Source: DATHBD01 sp035296325 | GTDB taxonomy: Bacteria; Actinomycetota; Actinomycetes; Mycobacteriales; Micromonosporaceae | Assembly (NCBI GenBank): GCA_035296325.1 | Contig: DATHBD010000012.1 | Span: forward strand, 1-64,000 | Direction of reading: 5' to 3' | DNA length: 64,000 nt | Shown: positions 1-7,857 of the stretch, piece by piece | How positions within the stretch are numbered: the first letter of the stretch is position 1 | Layout of the letters: every line of letters begins with the position of its first letter | The notes under the pieces: model-generated | The model's database searches: none | What the model saw: only the letters and a program-made list of their open reading frames with translations | Told to the model about the DNA's origin: nothing | Translations under genes and position numbers: made by a program

Positions 1-343
1 CGTGCACGCCGGCCGCCGCGAGCCGGCCGATGATGTGCCGCAGTTCGGCCACCGAGTGGTTCACCGCGGTGAGGTGGGCCATCGGCAGCAGCGTCGTCTC
101 GGTGGCCACCCGTTCGGTCACCGCGACGGTGGTGTCGCGGGTGGTGCCGCCGGCGCCGTACGTGATCGACACGAACGAGGGCTGCAACGACTCGAGCTCG
201 CGGATGGCCTGCCAGAGCAGCCGCTCGCCCTCCGCCGTCTTGGGCGGGAAGAACTCGAACGAGAACGTGGGCTCAGCAGCGCGCACGAGGTCACCGATCG
301 CCATCGGGCGACCGGGCAGAACGGAGGGGATTCCGAGAGCCAC
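1..343 (-). CDS. metF: methylenetetrahydrofolate reductase, N-terminal part (runs off left edge)
   Basis: Only the first 114 codons are inside the window. The protein contains FEFFPPKT about 25 residues from the start, the N-terminal motif of 5,10-methylenetetrahydrofolate reductase, followed by SITYGAGGTTRD and HLTAVNHS, which line the folate/FAD site of this TIM barrel. The enzyme makes 5-methyltetrahydrofolate for methionine synthesis in the cytoplasm. The GTG at 343 is chosen because it gives a short leader before the barrel; an ATG at 304 is the alternative. It is divergent from the next gene and, as in M. tuberculosis (Rv2172c), lies close to a polyprenyl synthase and pknL. Confidence 0.9.
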   Translation of the reverse strand, partial: MALGIPSVLPGRPMAIGDLVRAAEPTFSFEFFPPKTAEGERLLWQAIRELESLQPSFVSITYGAGGTTRDTTVAVTERVATETTLLPMAHLTAVNHSVAELRHIIGRLAAAGVH

Positions 344-652
344 GGACCGACTCTAACCGGCCGCCTCCGCGGCGTCGGCGACCATCTCACCCGGTGCGAT
401 GGGAAACCGGGTGAACCGGTGTCCCCTTCAGCAGATTCTCACCCGCGAGGCGACCTCATCCCATGAGGACCTGCACCCGTTCGGCGCCCGCAGGAGGGCT
501 TTGCACCGCCAGGGCGGTGGACCGGGCTGCGGACGGTTGCCGGCAAACCGTCGTACCCCGGCGGTACGAAGGGCGTCAGACGGGGGTCATCCGCGGCACC
601 GGCGGTGCCGCGACAACTGTGGGGGGTAGCGACCGGCATGGGGAGGTAGGGC
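344..652. other. divergent intergenic region with several DNA dyads
   Basis: This 309-bp gap separates metF (leftward) from the XRE regulator (rightward). No ORF or known riboswitch was recognised. It holds three inverted repeats: GACGGTT/AACCGTC around a GCCGGCA centre (532-552), TCGTACC/GGTACGA with a 5-nt centre (551-569) and CGCGGCACC/GGTGCCGCG with a 3-nt centre (592-612). They sit 40 to 120 bp upstream of the regulator start and are candidate operators or leader hairpins. Confidence 0.5.
592..612. promoter_or_regulatory. 9-bp inverted repeat upstream of XRE regulator (candidate operator)
   Basis: The arms CGCGGCACC and GGTGCCGCG are perfect complements around a 3-nt centre and end 40 bp before the ATG at 653. 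The position fits an autoregulatory operator of the HTH protein or a leader hairpin; which one cannot be told from sequence. Confidence 0.35.
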
Positions 653-1987
653 ATGACGCCTGGTCCGTACGACCCGATCGGGGCGTGGGACGACGACACC
701 GGGGAGTCACTGGGCGCGATGCTGGCTCGGGCCCGGCTGGACTCGGGCAGGTCACAACTGCGACTCGCCGAGCTGCTGTGCGCCGCGGCCGGCCTGGCCA
801 CGGTGACCCGGCACGAGATCTCCCGGTGGGAGCGCGAAGAGCGGATCCCCACGGTGTACTGGCTGCGCTGGCTCGCCGTCGTCCTCGACGTACCCCTCGA
901 CGGACTGGAACTCGCCGCCGCGGTGGCCCGTTCCCGCCGCGCCGGGCGCTCGCCGGCGCGGGTCGCCGGCGCGGGCGCGCCCCGCCCGGACGCTGCTGGA
1001 GCGCTGTCCGGGCCGGCGGGGCACGAGCCGTTGCACAAGCGCATTGCCGCCCTGCGCCGGATGGACGACCTGATCGGCGGTGCGGACCTCCTGCAGATCG
1101 TCGTGCCGGAGCTGCGGGCCGCCGCCGGGGCGGCCGCTGACCGCGACCCGGCCGCGGGGCGGTCCGGATCCTCGCGGCAGCAGTTGCGGTGGAGCACGGC
1201 CGTCGCCGACCTGGCGCAGCTGACGACGTGGGTGGCCGCTGACGCGGGCGCGCCGGGAGCACTGCTCGGGGCGTACCGGATCGGCGTTCGGGCTTCCGCC
1301 CGCGTGGCGGACCGGCCCCTGGCCGGGCACCTGCTCGGCACGGTGGCGCAGTTGACCGCGGAGAGCGGTGATCCACGCCGGGCGTTGCGGCTGGCCCGGC
1401 TGGCCCGCCGTCGGGCCGCGCCGGTGTCGTCCGCGGCGACCCGGGCGCTGCAGTGGCACCGGGTCGCGTTCGCCGCGGCGAGAGCCGGTGCCCGGCGCAC
1501 CTGCGAGCAGGCCCTGCACCACGCCGAGCGGGCGTACGAACGCCGCGACCGGCAACTCGACCCGTCCTGGCTGTACTGGTACGACGAGGCTCACTTCACC
1601 GCGATGACCGGGCGGTGCTACGCCGCCCTGGGCCGCCCGCACCTGGCCCGACCACTCCTGGTGGCGGCGCTGGGCAGCGGCCGGCTCGCGCCACGCGCCG
1701 CCGCCGTGCACGCCTCCTGGCTCGCCGGCATCAGCGCCGACGCCCGCGATCTCGACACCGCGTCCGCGCTCGCCACCGAGGCGTTGCTCAACGCCGTCCG
1801 CACCGGGTCCGTGCGGGCCACCCGCCACGTCCGGGCCCTCGACGCCCGACTGCTCGTCCGATCGACCGACCCGTCTGTGCGCCACTACGCCGAACTGGTC
1901 TCCACGGCCCTGCCGTACCTGCCCCGGCCAGCGCCCGCGCAGCCCGGCCCGGCCGGGCGGCCCGACTCCGTGCGGGCTAGCTTCTAG
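653..1987 (+). CDS. XRE-type helix-turn-helix regulator with long helical C-terminus
   Basis: The 444-residue protein opens with a Cro/C1-type helix-turn-helix at about residues 20-90 (LAELLCAAAG...TRHEISRWEREERIP). The rest is Arg/Ala-rich and helical, with TPR-like spacing such as HHAERAYERRD and CYAALGRPHLARPLL. This layout is common in actinobacterial regulators, where the C-terminal part serves as an oligomerisation or ligand module. The ATG at 653 follows GGGGAGGT, a good ribosome binding site. The 3' end carries the -10 element of the next gene. The regulatory target is unknown; dyads in its own leader suggest autoregulation. Confidence 0.8.
   Translation: MTPGPYDPIGAWDDDTGESLGAMLARARLDSGRSQLRLAELLCAAAGLATVTRHEISRWEREERIPTVYWLRWLAVVLDVPLDGLELAAAVARSRRAGRSPARVAGAGAPRPDAAGALSGPAGHEPLHKRIAALRRMDDLIGGADLLQIVVPELRAAAGAAADRDPAAGRSGSSRQQLRWSTAVADLAQLTTWVAADAGAPGALLGAYRIGVRASARVADRPLAGHLLGTVAQLTAESGDPRRALRLARLARRRAAPVSSAATRALQWHRVAFAAARAGARRTCEQALHHAERAYERRDRQLDPSWLYWYDEAHFTAMTGRCYAALGRPHLARPLLVAALGSGRLAPRAAAVHASWLAGISADARDLDTASALATEALLNAVRTGSVRATRHVRALDARLLVRSTDPSVRHYAELVSTALPYLPRPAPAQPGPAGRPDSVRASF
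1978..1983 (+). promoter_or_regulatory. TAGCTT -10 element; probable leaderless start of polyprenyl synthase
   Basis: TAGCTT fits TANNNT and ends 6 nt before the GTG at 1990, the spacing of leaderless actinobacterial mRNAs. There is no purine-rich ribosome binding site in front of that GTG. Confidence 0.4.
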
Positions 1988-1989
1988 GC

Positions 1990-3072
1990 GTGACGCCTGC
2001 ACCGCATCCGACCGCCCTGGACCGGGCCGATCTTCGGCACCGCGTGCGCGACGCCCTGGCCGCGTTTCTGCGGCGTCAGCGTGACCTGCTCGCCGACATC
2101 GACCCTGCGCTGCTGCCGGTCGCCGACGCGATCGAGGCTCTCGTGCTGGGGGGCGGCAAACGCCTGCGCCCGGCGTTCGGGTACTGGGCGTACCGCGGCG
2201 CGGGCGGGCCGGACCGGGACGAGGTGCTGGCCACGCTCTCGGCGCTGGAGCTGGTGCAGGCGAGCGCGCTGATCCACGACGACGTGATGGATGGTTCGGA
2301 CACCCGGCGCGGGGAGCCGTCGATCCATCGGCGCTTCGCCGACGCCCATACCCGCCAGCACTGGCGGGGCGACCCGGGGTCCTTCGGCACCGCATCCGCC
2401 ATCCTGCTCGGCGACCTGTGCCTGGTCTGGTCCGACGAGCTGCTGCACGGCGCCGGCCTGGACCCCGCCTCGCTGGCCCGGGTGCGTCCGACGTTCGACC
2501 TGATGCGCACCGAGGTCACCGTGGGGCAGTATCTCGACGTCCAGACCCAGGCGACCGGCGACACGTCACTGCTGCGCGCCAGCCTGATCGCCCGGTACAA
2601 GTCGGCGAAGTACACCGTGGAACGGCCGATGCTGCTCGGCGCCGCTCTCGCCGACGCCCCGCCGGAGCTGCACCGGGCGTACTCGGCGTACGGGCTCCCG
2701 CTCGGCGAGGCGTTCCAGCTGCGCGACGACATCCTCGGCGTCTTCGGCGACCCGAAGGTCACCGGCAAACCGGCCGGGGACGACCTGCGCGAGGGCAAGC
2801 GGACCTACCTGGTCGCGGCCGCGCTCGAGAAGGCGGACGCGCCCGAAGCGGCGCTGCTCGCCGGCCAGCTGGGAACGCCGGACCTGGACGCCGACGCAGT
2901 GGCCCGGCTGCGCGACGTGATCGTGGCCTCCGGCGCGCTGACCCGCACGGAGCAGCGCATCGACGAGTTGACCGCGACGGCGATGGATGCCCTCGCCACG
3001 GCTGGCGTGGAAGCGGAGGCCTTCGCCGTCCTCAGTGATCTCGCCCAGGTCGCGACCCGTCGGAGCGGGTGA
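1990..3072 (+). CDS. idsA: polyprenyl diphosphate synthase (geranylgeranyl-type)
   Basis: This 360-residue trans-isoprenyl diphosphate synthase condenses isopentenyl diphosphate with allylic diphosphates. Both aspartate-rich motifs are present: LIHDDVMDGSDTRRG (first DDxxD-type) and QLRDDILGVFGD (second), plus GGGKRLRP near residue 55, which binds isopentenyl diphosphate. A product of C15 to C20 is inferred from family membership. The start is GTG 2 bp after the preceding stop, with no SD but a -10 element 6 nt upstream. Its 3' end overlaps the convergent lycopene cyclase gene by 41 bp, so precursor supply and carotenoid cyclisation are linked in position. It corresponds to M. tuberculosis idsA2. 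Confidence 0.9.
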   Translation: MTPAPHPTALDRADLRHRVRDALAAFLRRQRDLLADIDPALLPVADAIEALVLGGGKRLRPAFGYWAYRGAGGPDRDEVLATLSALELVQASALIHDDVMDGSDTRRGEPSIHRRFADAHTRQHWRGDPGSFGTASAILLGDLCLVWSDELLHGAGLDPASLARVRPTFDLMRTEVTVGQYLDVQTQATGDTSLLRASLIARYKSAKYTVERPMLLGAALADAPPELHRAYSAYGLPLGEAFQLRDDILGVFGDPKVTGKPAGDDLREGKRTYLVAAALEKADAPEAALLAGQLGTPDLDADAVARLRDVIVASGALTRTEQRIDELTATAMDALATAGVEAEAFAVLSDLAQVATRRSG

Positions 3073-3421
3073 TCCGGGCGCGCAGCCGGTCCAGCCACGG
3101 CGGCGGTGGACTGGGCGGGCCGCCCTGCACGCCGCGCCGACCCCACCACACCCACAGTGACAGGGCGAAGAGCACCAGCGCGAAGCCGAAGGCCAGATCC
3201 TCGACCGGCGCGAAGGCCACCCGCAGGCCCAGGATCGCCGCCGGGTCGTAGCGGACCACCCCGCGCCCGGTGAGCACGCCGTTGCTGAGCAGCTGAAACG
3301 CCACGATGATCGGGTACGTGGCCCAGAACGTGCGGCCGAGCACCAACCGGGTGCGCAGGACCGCGAGGTCGATGACGAGCGCCCCGAGCACACCGAGGAC
3401 GGCCGCTGCCGTGTAGCTCAC
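3032..3421 (-). CDS. crtYd: lycopene cyclase subunit, second half (CrtYd-type)
   Basis: A 129-residue, three-helix membrane protein of the lycopene cyclase domain family, with the family-like segments FWATYPIIVAFQLLSNG and FAPVEDLAFGFAL. In actinobacteria two small subunits, CrtYc and CrtYd, form the heterodimeric cyclase that turns lycopene ends into rings. Its GTG start at 3421 overlaps the TGA of the first-half gene (GTGA), so translation is coupled. The last 41 bp run into the 3' end of idsA on the other strand. No phytoene synthase or desaturase is in the window, so the carotenoid end product is unknown. Confidence 0.8.
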   Translation of the reverse strand: MSYTAAAVLGVLGALVIDLAVLRTRLVLGRTFWATYPIIVAFQLLSNGVLTGRGVVRYDPAAILGLRVAFAPVEDLAFGFALVLFALSLWVWWGRRGVQGGPPSPPPPWLDRLRARITRSDGSRPGRDH

Positions 3422-3807
3422 CGCGGGCCCCCCTCCGGGTGGCTCCCGCCAGGGCGGCTCCGGCCCGGGCGGCTCCGGCCGGGGTGGGTCTCGTGCCCAT
3501 CGCCCAGCACGACCCGCACCGCCTCGAAGCCGAGGATGGCGCAGACCGGGACGACCACGAAGAAGAGCACCTCCTCCAGCGGTATCCCGCCGGGCAGTAC
3601 GACGCCGGTGGTCTGCCCGGGGTCGAAGGTCCAGTGCCCGGCGGCGATCGCGCCGGCATCCCAGGCCACGAAGACCGCCATCACCGGCAGGACCGTCAGC
3701 AGGACGCGCCGCCACCGGGCGAGCACCCGGACCCGCAGCAGCGGCTCCAGCCAGAGGGCCCCGACGAGGCAGCCGGCAAGGACGGCCAGATAGGTGAGGT
3801 GACGCAC
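3418..3807 (-). CDS. crtYc: lycopene cyclase subunit, first half (CrtYc-type)
   Basis: A 129-residue protein with three predicted membrane helices, containing FVAWDAGAIAAGHWTFDP and the PLEEVLFFVVVP segment typical of CrtYc/LitBC lycopene cyclases. It ends in a polar tail built from a 15-bp repeat (SRPGRSRPGGS), unusual for the family. It is the middle gene of a leftward trio: DNA-binding protein, 12-bp gap, crtYc, 4-bp overlap, crtYd. It should work with CrtYd in the membrane as a heterodimeric cyclase. Confidence 0.82.
   Translation of the reverse strand: MRHLTYLAVLAGCLVGALWLEPLLRVRVLARWRRVLLTVLPVMAVFVAWDAGAIAAGHWTFDPGQTTGVVLPGGIPLEEVLFFVVVPVCAILGFEAVRVVLGDGHETHPGRSRPGRSRPGGSHPEGGPR
3437..3481. 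repeat. 15-bp tandem repeat in crtYc tail
   Basis: Three units of GGGCGGCTCCGGCCC-type sequence (3437-3451, 3452-3466, 3467-3481) encode the repeated Arg-Ser/Gly-Pro tail. Units 2 and 3 differ at one base. Confidence 0.7.
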
Positions 3808-3819
3808 CGCGTTACCGGC

Positions 3820-4167
3820 CTAGTAGCCGAGCGCCTGTGCCCGGCGCTTCACTTCAATCGCCTGGGGGGTGTTCAGCACCGCTGCCGGCGTACCGGGGAG
3901 CGAGTCGTCCGGGGTATAGAGCCACTCCAGGGCTTCCTCGTCGTTATAACCAGCATCGTGCAAGACGGTCAGGACCCCGGGGAGGTGCTTGAGCACGGTT
4001 GGACCCGCGACCAGTTCCGCCGGCACGCGCAGGACGCGGTCGCGGCGCACCGCGATCAGCGCGTGCTCACGGATCATCTGGTGGATCTTGGTGATCGGCA
4101 GGCCCAGCCGCTCGGCTATGTCGGGCAGGTTCAGCCACTCCGCCGGCTCGACAGGGGTGTGTGTCAC
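3820..4167 (-). CDS. Rv2175c-family winged-helix DNA-binding protein
   Basis: About 115 residues from the GTG at 4167. It begins WLNLPDIAERLGLPITKIHQMIREHALIAVRRD, the helix-turn-helix of the Rv2175c family, and ends with the family's alpha-helical tail (LHDAGYNDEEALEWL...IEVKRRAQALGY). In M. tuberculosis Rv2175c is reported as a substrate of the kinase PknL, and a PknL-type kinase lies just downstream here, so phosphorylation of this protein is a reasonable inference. The frame stays open to 4230, but the extra residues (GGGSGVWQGIG) look non-coding. It heads the leftward crtYc-crtYd operon. Confidence 0.8.
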   Translation of the reverse strand: MTHTPVEPAEWLNLPDIAERLGLPITKIHQMIREHALIAVRRDRVLRVPAELVAGPTVLKHLPGVLTVLHDAGYNDEEALEWLYTPDDSLPGTPAAVLNTPQAIEVKRRAQALGY

Positions 4168-4233
4168 GCCAATACCCTGCCACACGCCCGATCCTCCGCC
4201 CCATCGACACTCGACACCACCGAAGGACACCGT

Positions 4234-4875
4234 GTGAGGCTCTGGCAGTCCCTGGCCGAGGAATTGTCCGGTGCATGGAGATCCATCAGCTACGGCATCG
4301 CCCGCCGTCGAACCGGTCGGCAGGTGACCGCCCTGGCCAACGACAACACCGCGGATCTGACGCCGGCCCTCGGTGCGGTGGCCCGGCGTTCCCGACGCCC
4401 GATGACCGTTGCCGGCGTCGCCATGCTGCTCGCCGGCGGAGCGATGGGGGCCTACCTGGCGGTGACCGGCGGCCTCACCGCGTGGACCGGGGAGCCGGCT
4501 GAGCGGGCGGCGACACCGCAGGCGCTGCGCGCTGCGCCGGAGGTGTCGCCGCCGGCAACGGCACCCACCACGCCCGGCACGGTCACCGTGATCAGCCCAC
4601 CGGTGGCGATCGGCCAGGCCGTGAATCGCGCAGGGCAGGCGGTGCGACGACCCGACCCACCGCAGGCGGGCCCGGCCGTGCCGGCCCCGGTCACCACCAC
4701 GGCCACCGTGCCGACACGGCCCGGCACGACGACCCCGGGTACCGGTGTGACCCCGTCGACACCGCCGAGCGACCCGGCCAGCCCGTCCCCGTCCGGCTCC
4801 GCGAGCCCCAGTGTTCCCGCCTCGGCGCCCCCCGGCTCGCCTCGGCGGCCGGCGCGTACCGACGCGGGGGGCTGA
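4234..4875 (+). CDS. single-pass membrane protein with long Pro/Thr/Ser-rich extracellular tail
   Basis: The 213-residue product has an Arg-rich cytoplasmic N-terminus of about 55 residues, one transmembrane helix (TVAGVAMLLAGGAMGAYLAV) and a low-complexity tail of Pro, Thr, Ser and Ala. The GTG start at 4234 is 66 bp from the divergent Rv2175c-like start. It sits between the putative kinase substrate and the kinase, a place that is empty in M. tuberculosis. No enzyme domain is visible. A cell-wall-spanning anchor or kinase accessory is a guess from position only. Confidence 0.65.
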   Translation: MRLWQSLAEELSGAWRSISYGIARRRTGRQVTALANDNTADLTPALGAVARRSRRPMTVAGVAMLLAGGAMGAYLAVTGGLTAWTGEPAERAATPQALRAAPEVSPPATAPTTPGTVTVISPPVAIGQAVNRAGQAVRRPDPPQAGPAVPAPVTTTATVPTRPGTTTPGTGVTPSTPPSDPASPSPSGSASPSVPASAPPGSPRRPARTDAGG

Positions 4876-4892
4876 TTCGCCCGATCCGGTCG

Positions 4893-4898
4893 TAGACT
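4893..4898 (+). promoter_or_regulatory. TAGACT -10 element in front of the PASTA kinase
   Basis: TAGACT matches TANNNT and ends 8 nt before the ATG at 4907; CTGCCA directly before the ATG is not a ribosome binding site. Leaderless or near-leaderless transcription is likely. Confidence 0.35.
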
Positions 4899-4906
4899 CG
4901 CTGCCA

Positions 4907-6958
4907 ATGGATACGACGGTCGCAGATCCGCTGCTCGGGGCGCTCGTGGATGGGCGCTACCGGGTGCGCGCGCGGGTGGCGCGCGGCGGCATGGCCACGG
5001 TGTACAGCGCAGTCGACGAACGACTCGAGCGCACGGTGGCACTGAAGATGATCCATCCGTCCCAGGCGCAGGATCCACAGTTCGTGGACCGGTTCACCGA
5101 CGAGGCGAAGACCATCGCCCGGCTGACCCATCCCAACGTCGTGTCCGTGTACGACCAGGGCCGTCACGACGGACTGCCCTATCTGGTCATGGAGTACGTC
5201 CGCGGCCGTACCCTGCGCGATCTGCTCACCGAGCGGCGCCGGCTGGAGCCGCTGGACGCACTGGCGATCCTGGAGCAGATGCTGTCGGCCGTCGCGGCGG
5301 CGCACCGGGCCGGGTTGGTGCACCGGGACGTGAAGCCGGAGAACGTGCTGGTGGCCGAGCCGCCGGCGGGCGCTGGCCGCGACGGGCTGGGGCCGAGCAC
5401 GCTGCTGGACAGTGTGGTCAAGGTGGCCGACTTCGGCCTGGCCCAGGCGGTCGAGGCGAGCGCCGAGGAGGGCGGCTCGCACCTCATGGCCACGGTGGCG
5501 TATGTCGCGCCGGAGCTGGTCACCGACGGCGTCGCGGACCCGCGGACCGATGTGTACTCGGCCGGCATCGTGCTGTTCGAGATGTTGACCGGCCGGGTGC
5601 CGTACGACGGAAGCGACCCTGTCCGGGTGGCCTGGCAACACGTTGAGCGCACCGTGCCCGCGCCGTCGCGCTCCGTGCCGGGGTTGCCGCCGATCCTGGA
5701 TGAACTGGTCGCCCGCGCGACGGAGCGCAACCCGGCCCACCGCCCGAGTGACGCCGGCGTGCTGCTCGCCGAGGTGCAGGCGGCCCGGGAACGCGTGGCT
5801 GCGGCCGCGGCCACCCAGTACCAACCGACGTCCCAGCCGACCATGGTCGTCCCGTACGTGGACAGGCCCGGCGACACCGACGCCACGACGAGTTTCGACC
5901 GACCGTCCTGGGCGCGCCTGCCCGCCGGCAAGCCGCAGCCGGTCCGCCGCGGTGCCGGACCGTCCGGGGGCACCTACGGCGGGGGCACGTACGGCGGGGC
6001 GACATACGGCGCGGGCACGTACGGCGGCCCCAGATCCCGCCCGCGCAAGGGTGGCTTCGCGGCGCCGATCCGAGCTCGGCTGCAGCGCGATCCGCGTGCC
6101 CGACTGTCGGTGGCCGCGGCCCTGCTGGTGATGGGCCTGCTCGTGGCTGTGGGCGGATGGTGGTTCGGCGTCGGCCGCTTCACCGACGCGCCGTCCCTGA
6201 TGAACCAGAATCGGGCCGAGGCCGTCAACCTCGCCGCCGAGCGGGGCTTCCGGGTGCAGTTCGACAAGGGCCAGTTCTCCGAGACCGCACCGAAGGATTC
6301 CGTGCTGGGACAACGCCCGGCGCCCGGCGAGCGGATTCCCAGCGGCGGCGTGATCGCGGTGACCCTGTCCCTCGGGCCGGAGCGCTACCGGATTCCCGAT
6401 CAGATCGTCGGCCAACAGTTCGAACTGGCCGAGCAGGACCTGCAACGCATCAAGCAGACGGTGAAGCGGGCCGACCGGTTCGACGACAACGTGCCGGCGG
6501 GCGGCGTGGTCGCGACCGAGCCGGGCCCGGGCACCGAGGTCAAGCCCAACGCCCCCGTCACCGTATGGGTCAGCAAGGGCCGCGCGCCGATCACGGTCCC
6601 GAACCTGGTCGGCAAGAACGTCAACGAGGCCAGGGAGGCGCTGCAACGCCTCAAGTTGACCGTCGCCGTGAAGAACCAGGACAGTGACCGGCCCAAGGAC
6701 CAGGTGCTCAGCCAGGACCCGGCCGATGGCGCCGGGGTGGAAGGCGGCGCGAAGGTCACGCTGACGGTCAGCAACGGCCCACCGTTCTCGGTCGTGCCCG
6801 AAGTGCGCGACAACGACGTCGGACGGGCCACCCAGGCACTCCAGGCGGCTGGCCTGCGGGTGCGCGTCCTCGGTGGGGGCACGGTCCGCCTGCAGAGCCC
6901 CAACCCCGGTGACCAGGTCCCGCCCGGCACCGAGGTCACCATCATCGCCACACCATGA
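4907..6958 (+). CDS. pknL: receptor-type Ser/Thr protein kinase with four PASTA repeats (PknL locus)
   Basis: A 683-residue Hanks-type kinase. The catalytic domain (about 17-280) has the glycine loop ARGGMATVY, ATP-binding Lys47, HRDVKPEN with catalytic Asp141, and DFG at Asp175. A linker of about 120 residues contains a Gly-Thr-Tyr repeat, then one membrane helix near residues 400-422, then four extracellular PASTA modules (about 430-683) that in relatives bind muropeptides or lipid II. The position matches pknL of M. tuberculosis, which as recalled lacks PASTA repeats, so this form looks more like PknB in architecture. Its ATGA end overlaps the next gene. Confidence 0.92.
   Translation: MDTTVADPLLGALVDGRYRVRARVARGGMATVYSAVDERLERTVALKMIHPSQAQDPQFVDRFTDEAKTIARLTHPNVVSVYDQGRHDGLPYLVMEYVRGRTLRDLLTERRRLEPLDALAILEQMLSAVAAAHRAGLVHRDVKPENVLVAEPPAGAGRDGLGPSTLLDSVVKVADFGLAQAVEASAEEGGSHLMATVAYVAPELVTDGVADPRTDVYSAGIVLFEMLTGRVPYDGSDPVRVAWQHVERTVPAPSRSVPGLPPILDELVARATERNPAHRPSDAGVLLAEVQAARERVAAAAATQYQPTSQPTMVVPYVDRPGDTDATTSFDRPSWARLPAGKPQPVRRGAGPSGGTYGGGTYGGATYGAGTYGGPRSRPRKGGFAAPIRARLQRDPRARLSVAAALLVMGLLVAVGGWWFGVGRFTDAPSLMNQNRAEAVNLAAERGFRVQFDKGQFSETAPKDSVLGQRPAPGERIPSGGVIAVTLSLGPERYRIPDQIVGQQFELAEQDLQRIKQTVKRADRFDDNVPAGGVVATEPGPGTEVKPNAPVTVWVSKGRAPITVPNLVGKNVNEAREALQRLKLTVAVKNQDSDRPKDQVLSQDPADGAGVEGGAKVTLTVSNGPPFSVVPEVRDNDVGRATQALQAAGLRVRVLGGGTVRLQSPNPGDQVPPGTEVTIIATP
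5966..6025 (+). repeat. 15-bp tandem repeat in the kinase linker
   Basis: Four 15-bp units (5966, 5981, 5996 and 6011) encode GGTYG/GATYG pentapeptides in the juxtamembrane linker. The threonines and tyrosines could be autophosphorylation sites; that is inference. Confidence 0.75.
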
Positions 6959-7857
6959 CGCCGGAACCGACCCCGCGTCCGGCGCCGATCGGGGGTCACG
7001 CCTTCACCGCCGGCGGGCTGGCCCGCGCGGTCCTGCCCTACCTCGACCGGTCGCGGGCCACCGCCGTGCAGGTGTACGTGTCGAACCCGCGCGGCTGGGC
7101 GCTCGCCGCTGGAAACCCGGAGCAGGACGAGGCGTTCCTGGTGGGCTGCGCGCAACGCGGGGTCAGCGCGTACATCCACGCGTCGCTGCTGGTGAACCTG
7201 GGGTCGCCGACTGCCCTGACGGTCGAGCGGTCCGTCGCGACCCTGGAACACGCGCTGCGCCGCGGTGCCGCGATCGGCGCCCGCGGGGTGGTGTTCCACG
7301 CCGGCAGTTCGGTCGACGCGGCCCACGACGCGGCGGCCAGAACCCAGGTGCGGGAGTCGCTGCTCCCGTTGCTGGACCTGGTGGATGCCGAAGGCCTCCC
7401 GCCGCTGCTGGTCGAGCCGAGCTCCGGCGGCGGGCGGTGCCTGGCGTCGCGGGTGGAGGATCTCGGCCCGTACCTGGCCGCCGTGGATCACCATCCCGGC
7501 CTGGGGGTGTGCTTCGACACCTGCCACGCGTGGGCGGCCGGTCACGATCTGCAGGCCCCGGGCGGCATGACGGCGACCCTCGATGCGCTGGTCGCCACCG
7601 TCGGCGCCGGCCGGCTCCGACTGATTCACGCCAACGACTCGAAGGACCCGTGTGGTTCCGCCCGCGACCGGCACGAGAACATCGGCGCCGGCACCATCGG
7701 CAAGGCCCCATTCGCCGACCTGCTGCGGCACCCCGCGGCGGCCGGCGTACCGGTGATCGTGGAGACCCCCAACGACGGCGGAACGGCGCACCCGGCCGAC
7801 ATCGCGACGCTGCGGCGACTGCGCGGCGCCACCCGCCCCCGGGTCAGGCAGCGCTGA
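6955..7857 (+). CDS. nfo: deoxyribonuclease IV / AP endonuclease (Nfo family)
   Basis: A 300-residue endonuclease IV-type TIM barrel that cuts DNA 5' to abasic sites. The metal-binding signatures are present in order: IHASLLVNLGSP, GVVFHAGSS, VEPSSGGG, GVCFDTCHAWAAGHD, IHANDSKDPCGSARDRHENIG and VIVETPN. They supply the His, Glu and Asp ligands of the three-zinc cluster. The second signature has VEPSSG where many relatives have LENTAG. ATG at 6955 overlaps the kinase stop by 4 bp, so the two are co-translated. Its last 14 bp overlap the convergent threonine aldolase gene. Confidence 0.9.
   Translation: MTPEPTPRPAPIGGHAFTAGGLARAVLPYLDRSRATAVQVYVSNPRGWALAAGNPEQDEAFLVGCAQRGVSAYIHASLLVNLGSPTALTVERSVATLEHALRRGAAIGARGVVFHAGSSVDAAHDAAARTQVRESLLPLLDLVDAEGLPPLLVEPSSGGGRCLASRVEDLGPYLAAVDHHPGLGVCFDTCHAWAAGHDLQAPGGMTATLDALVATVGAGRLRLIHANDSKDPCGSARDRHENIGAGTIGKAPFADLLRHPAAAGVPVIVETPNDGGTAHPADIATLRRLRGATRPRVRQR

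Noticed and set aside
344..652. A SAM or cobalamin riboswitch in front of metF
   Set aside because: No conserved core of either class could be found on the minus strand.
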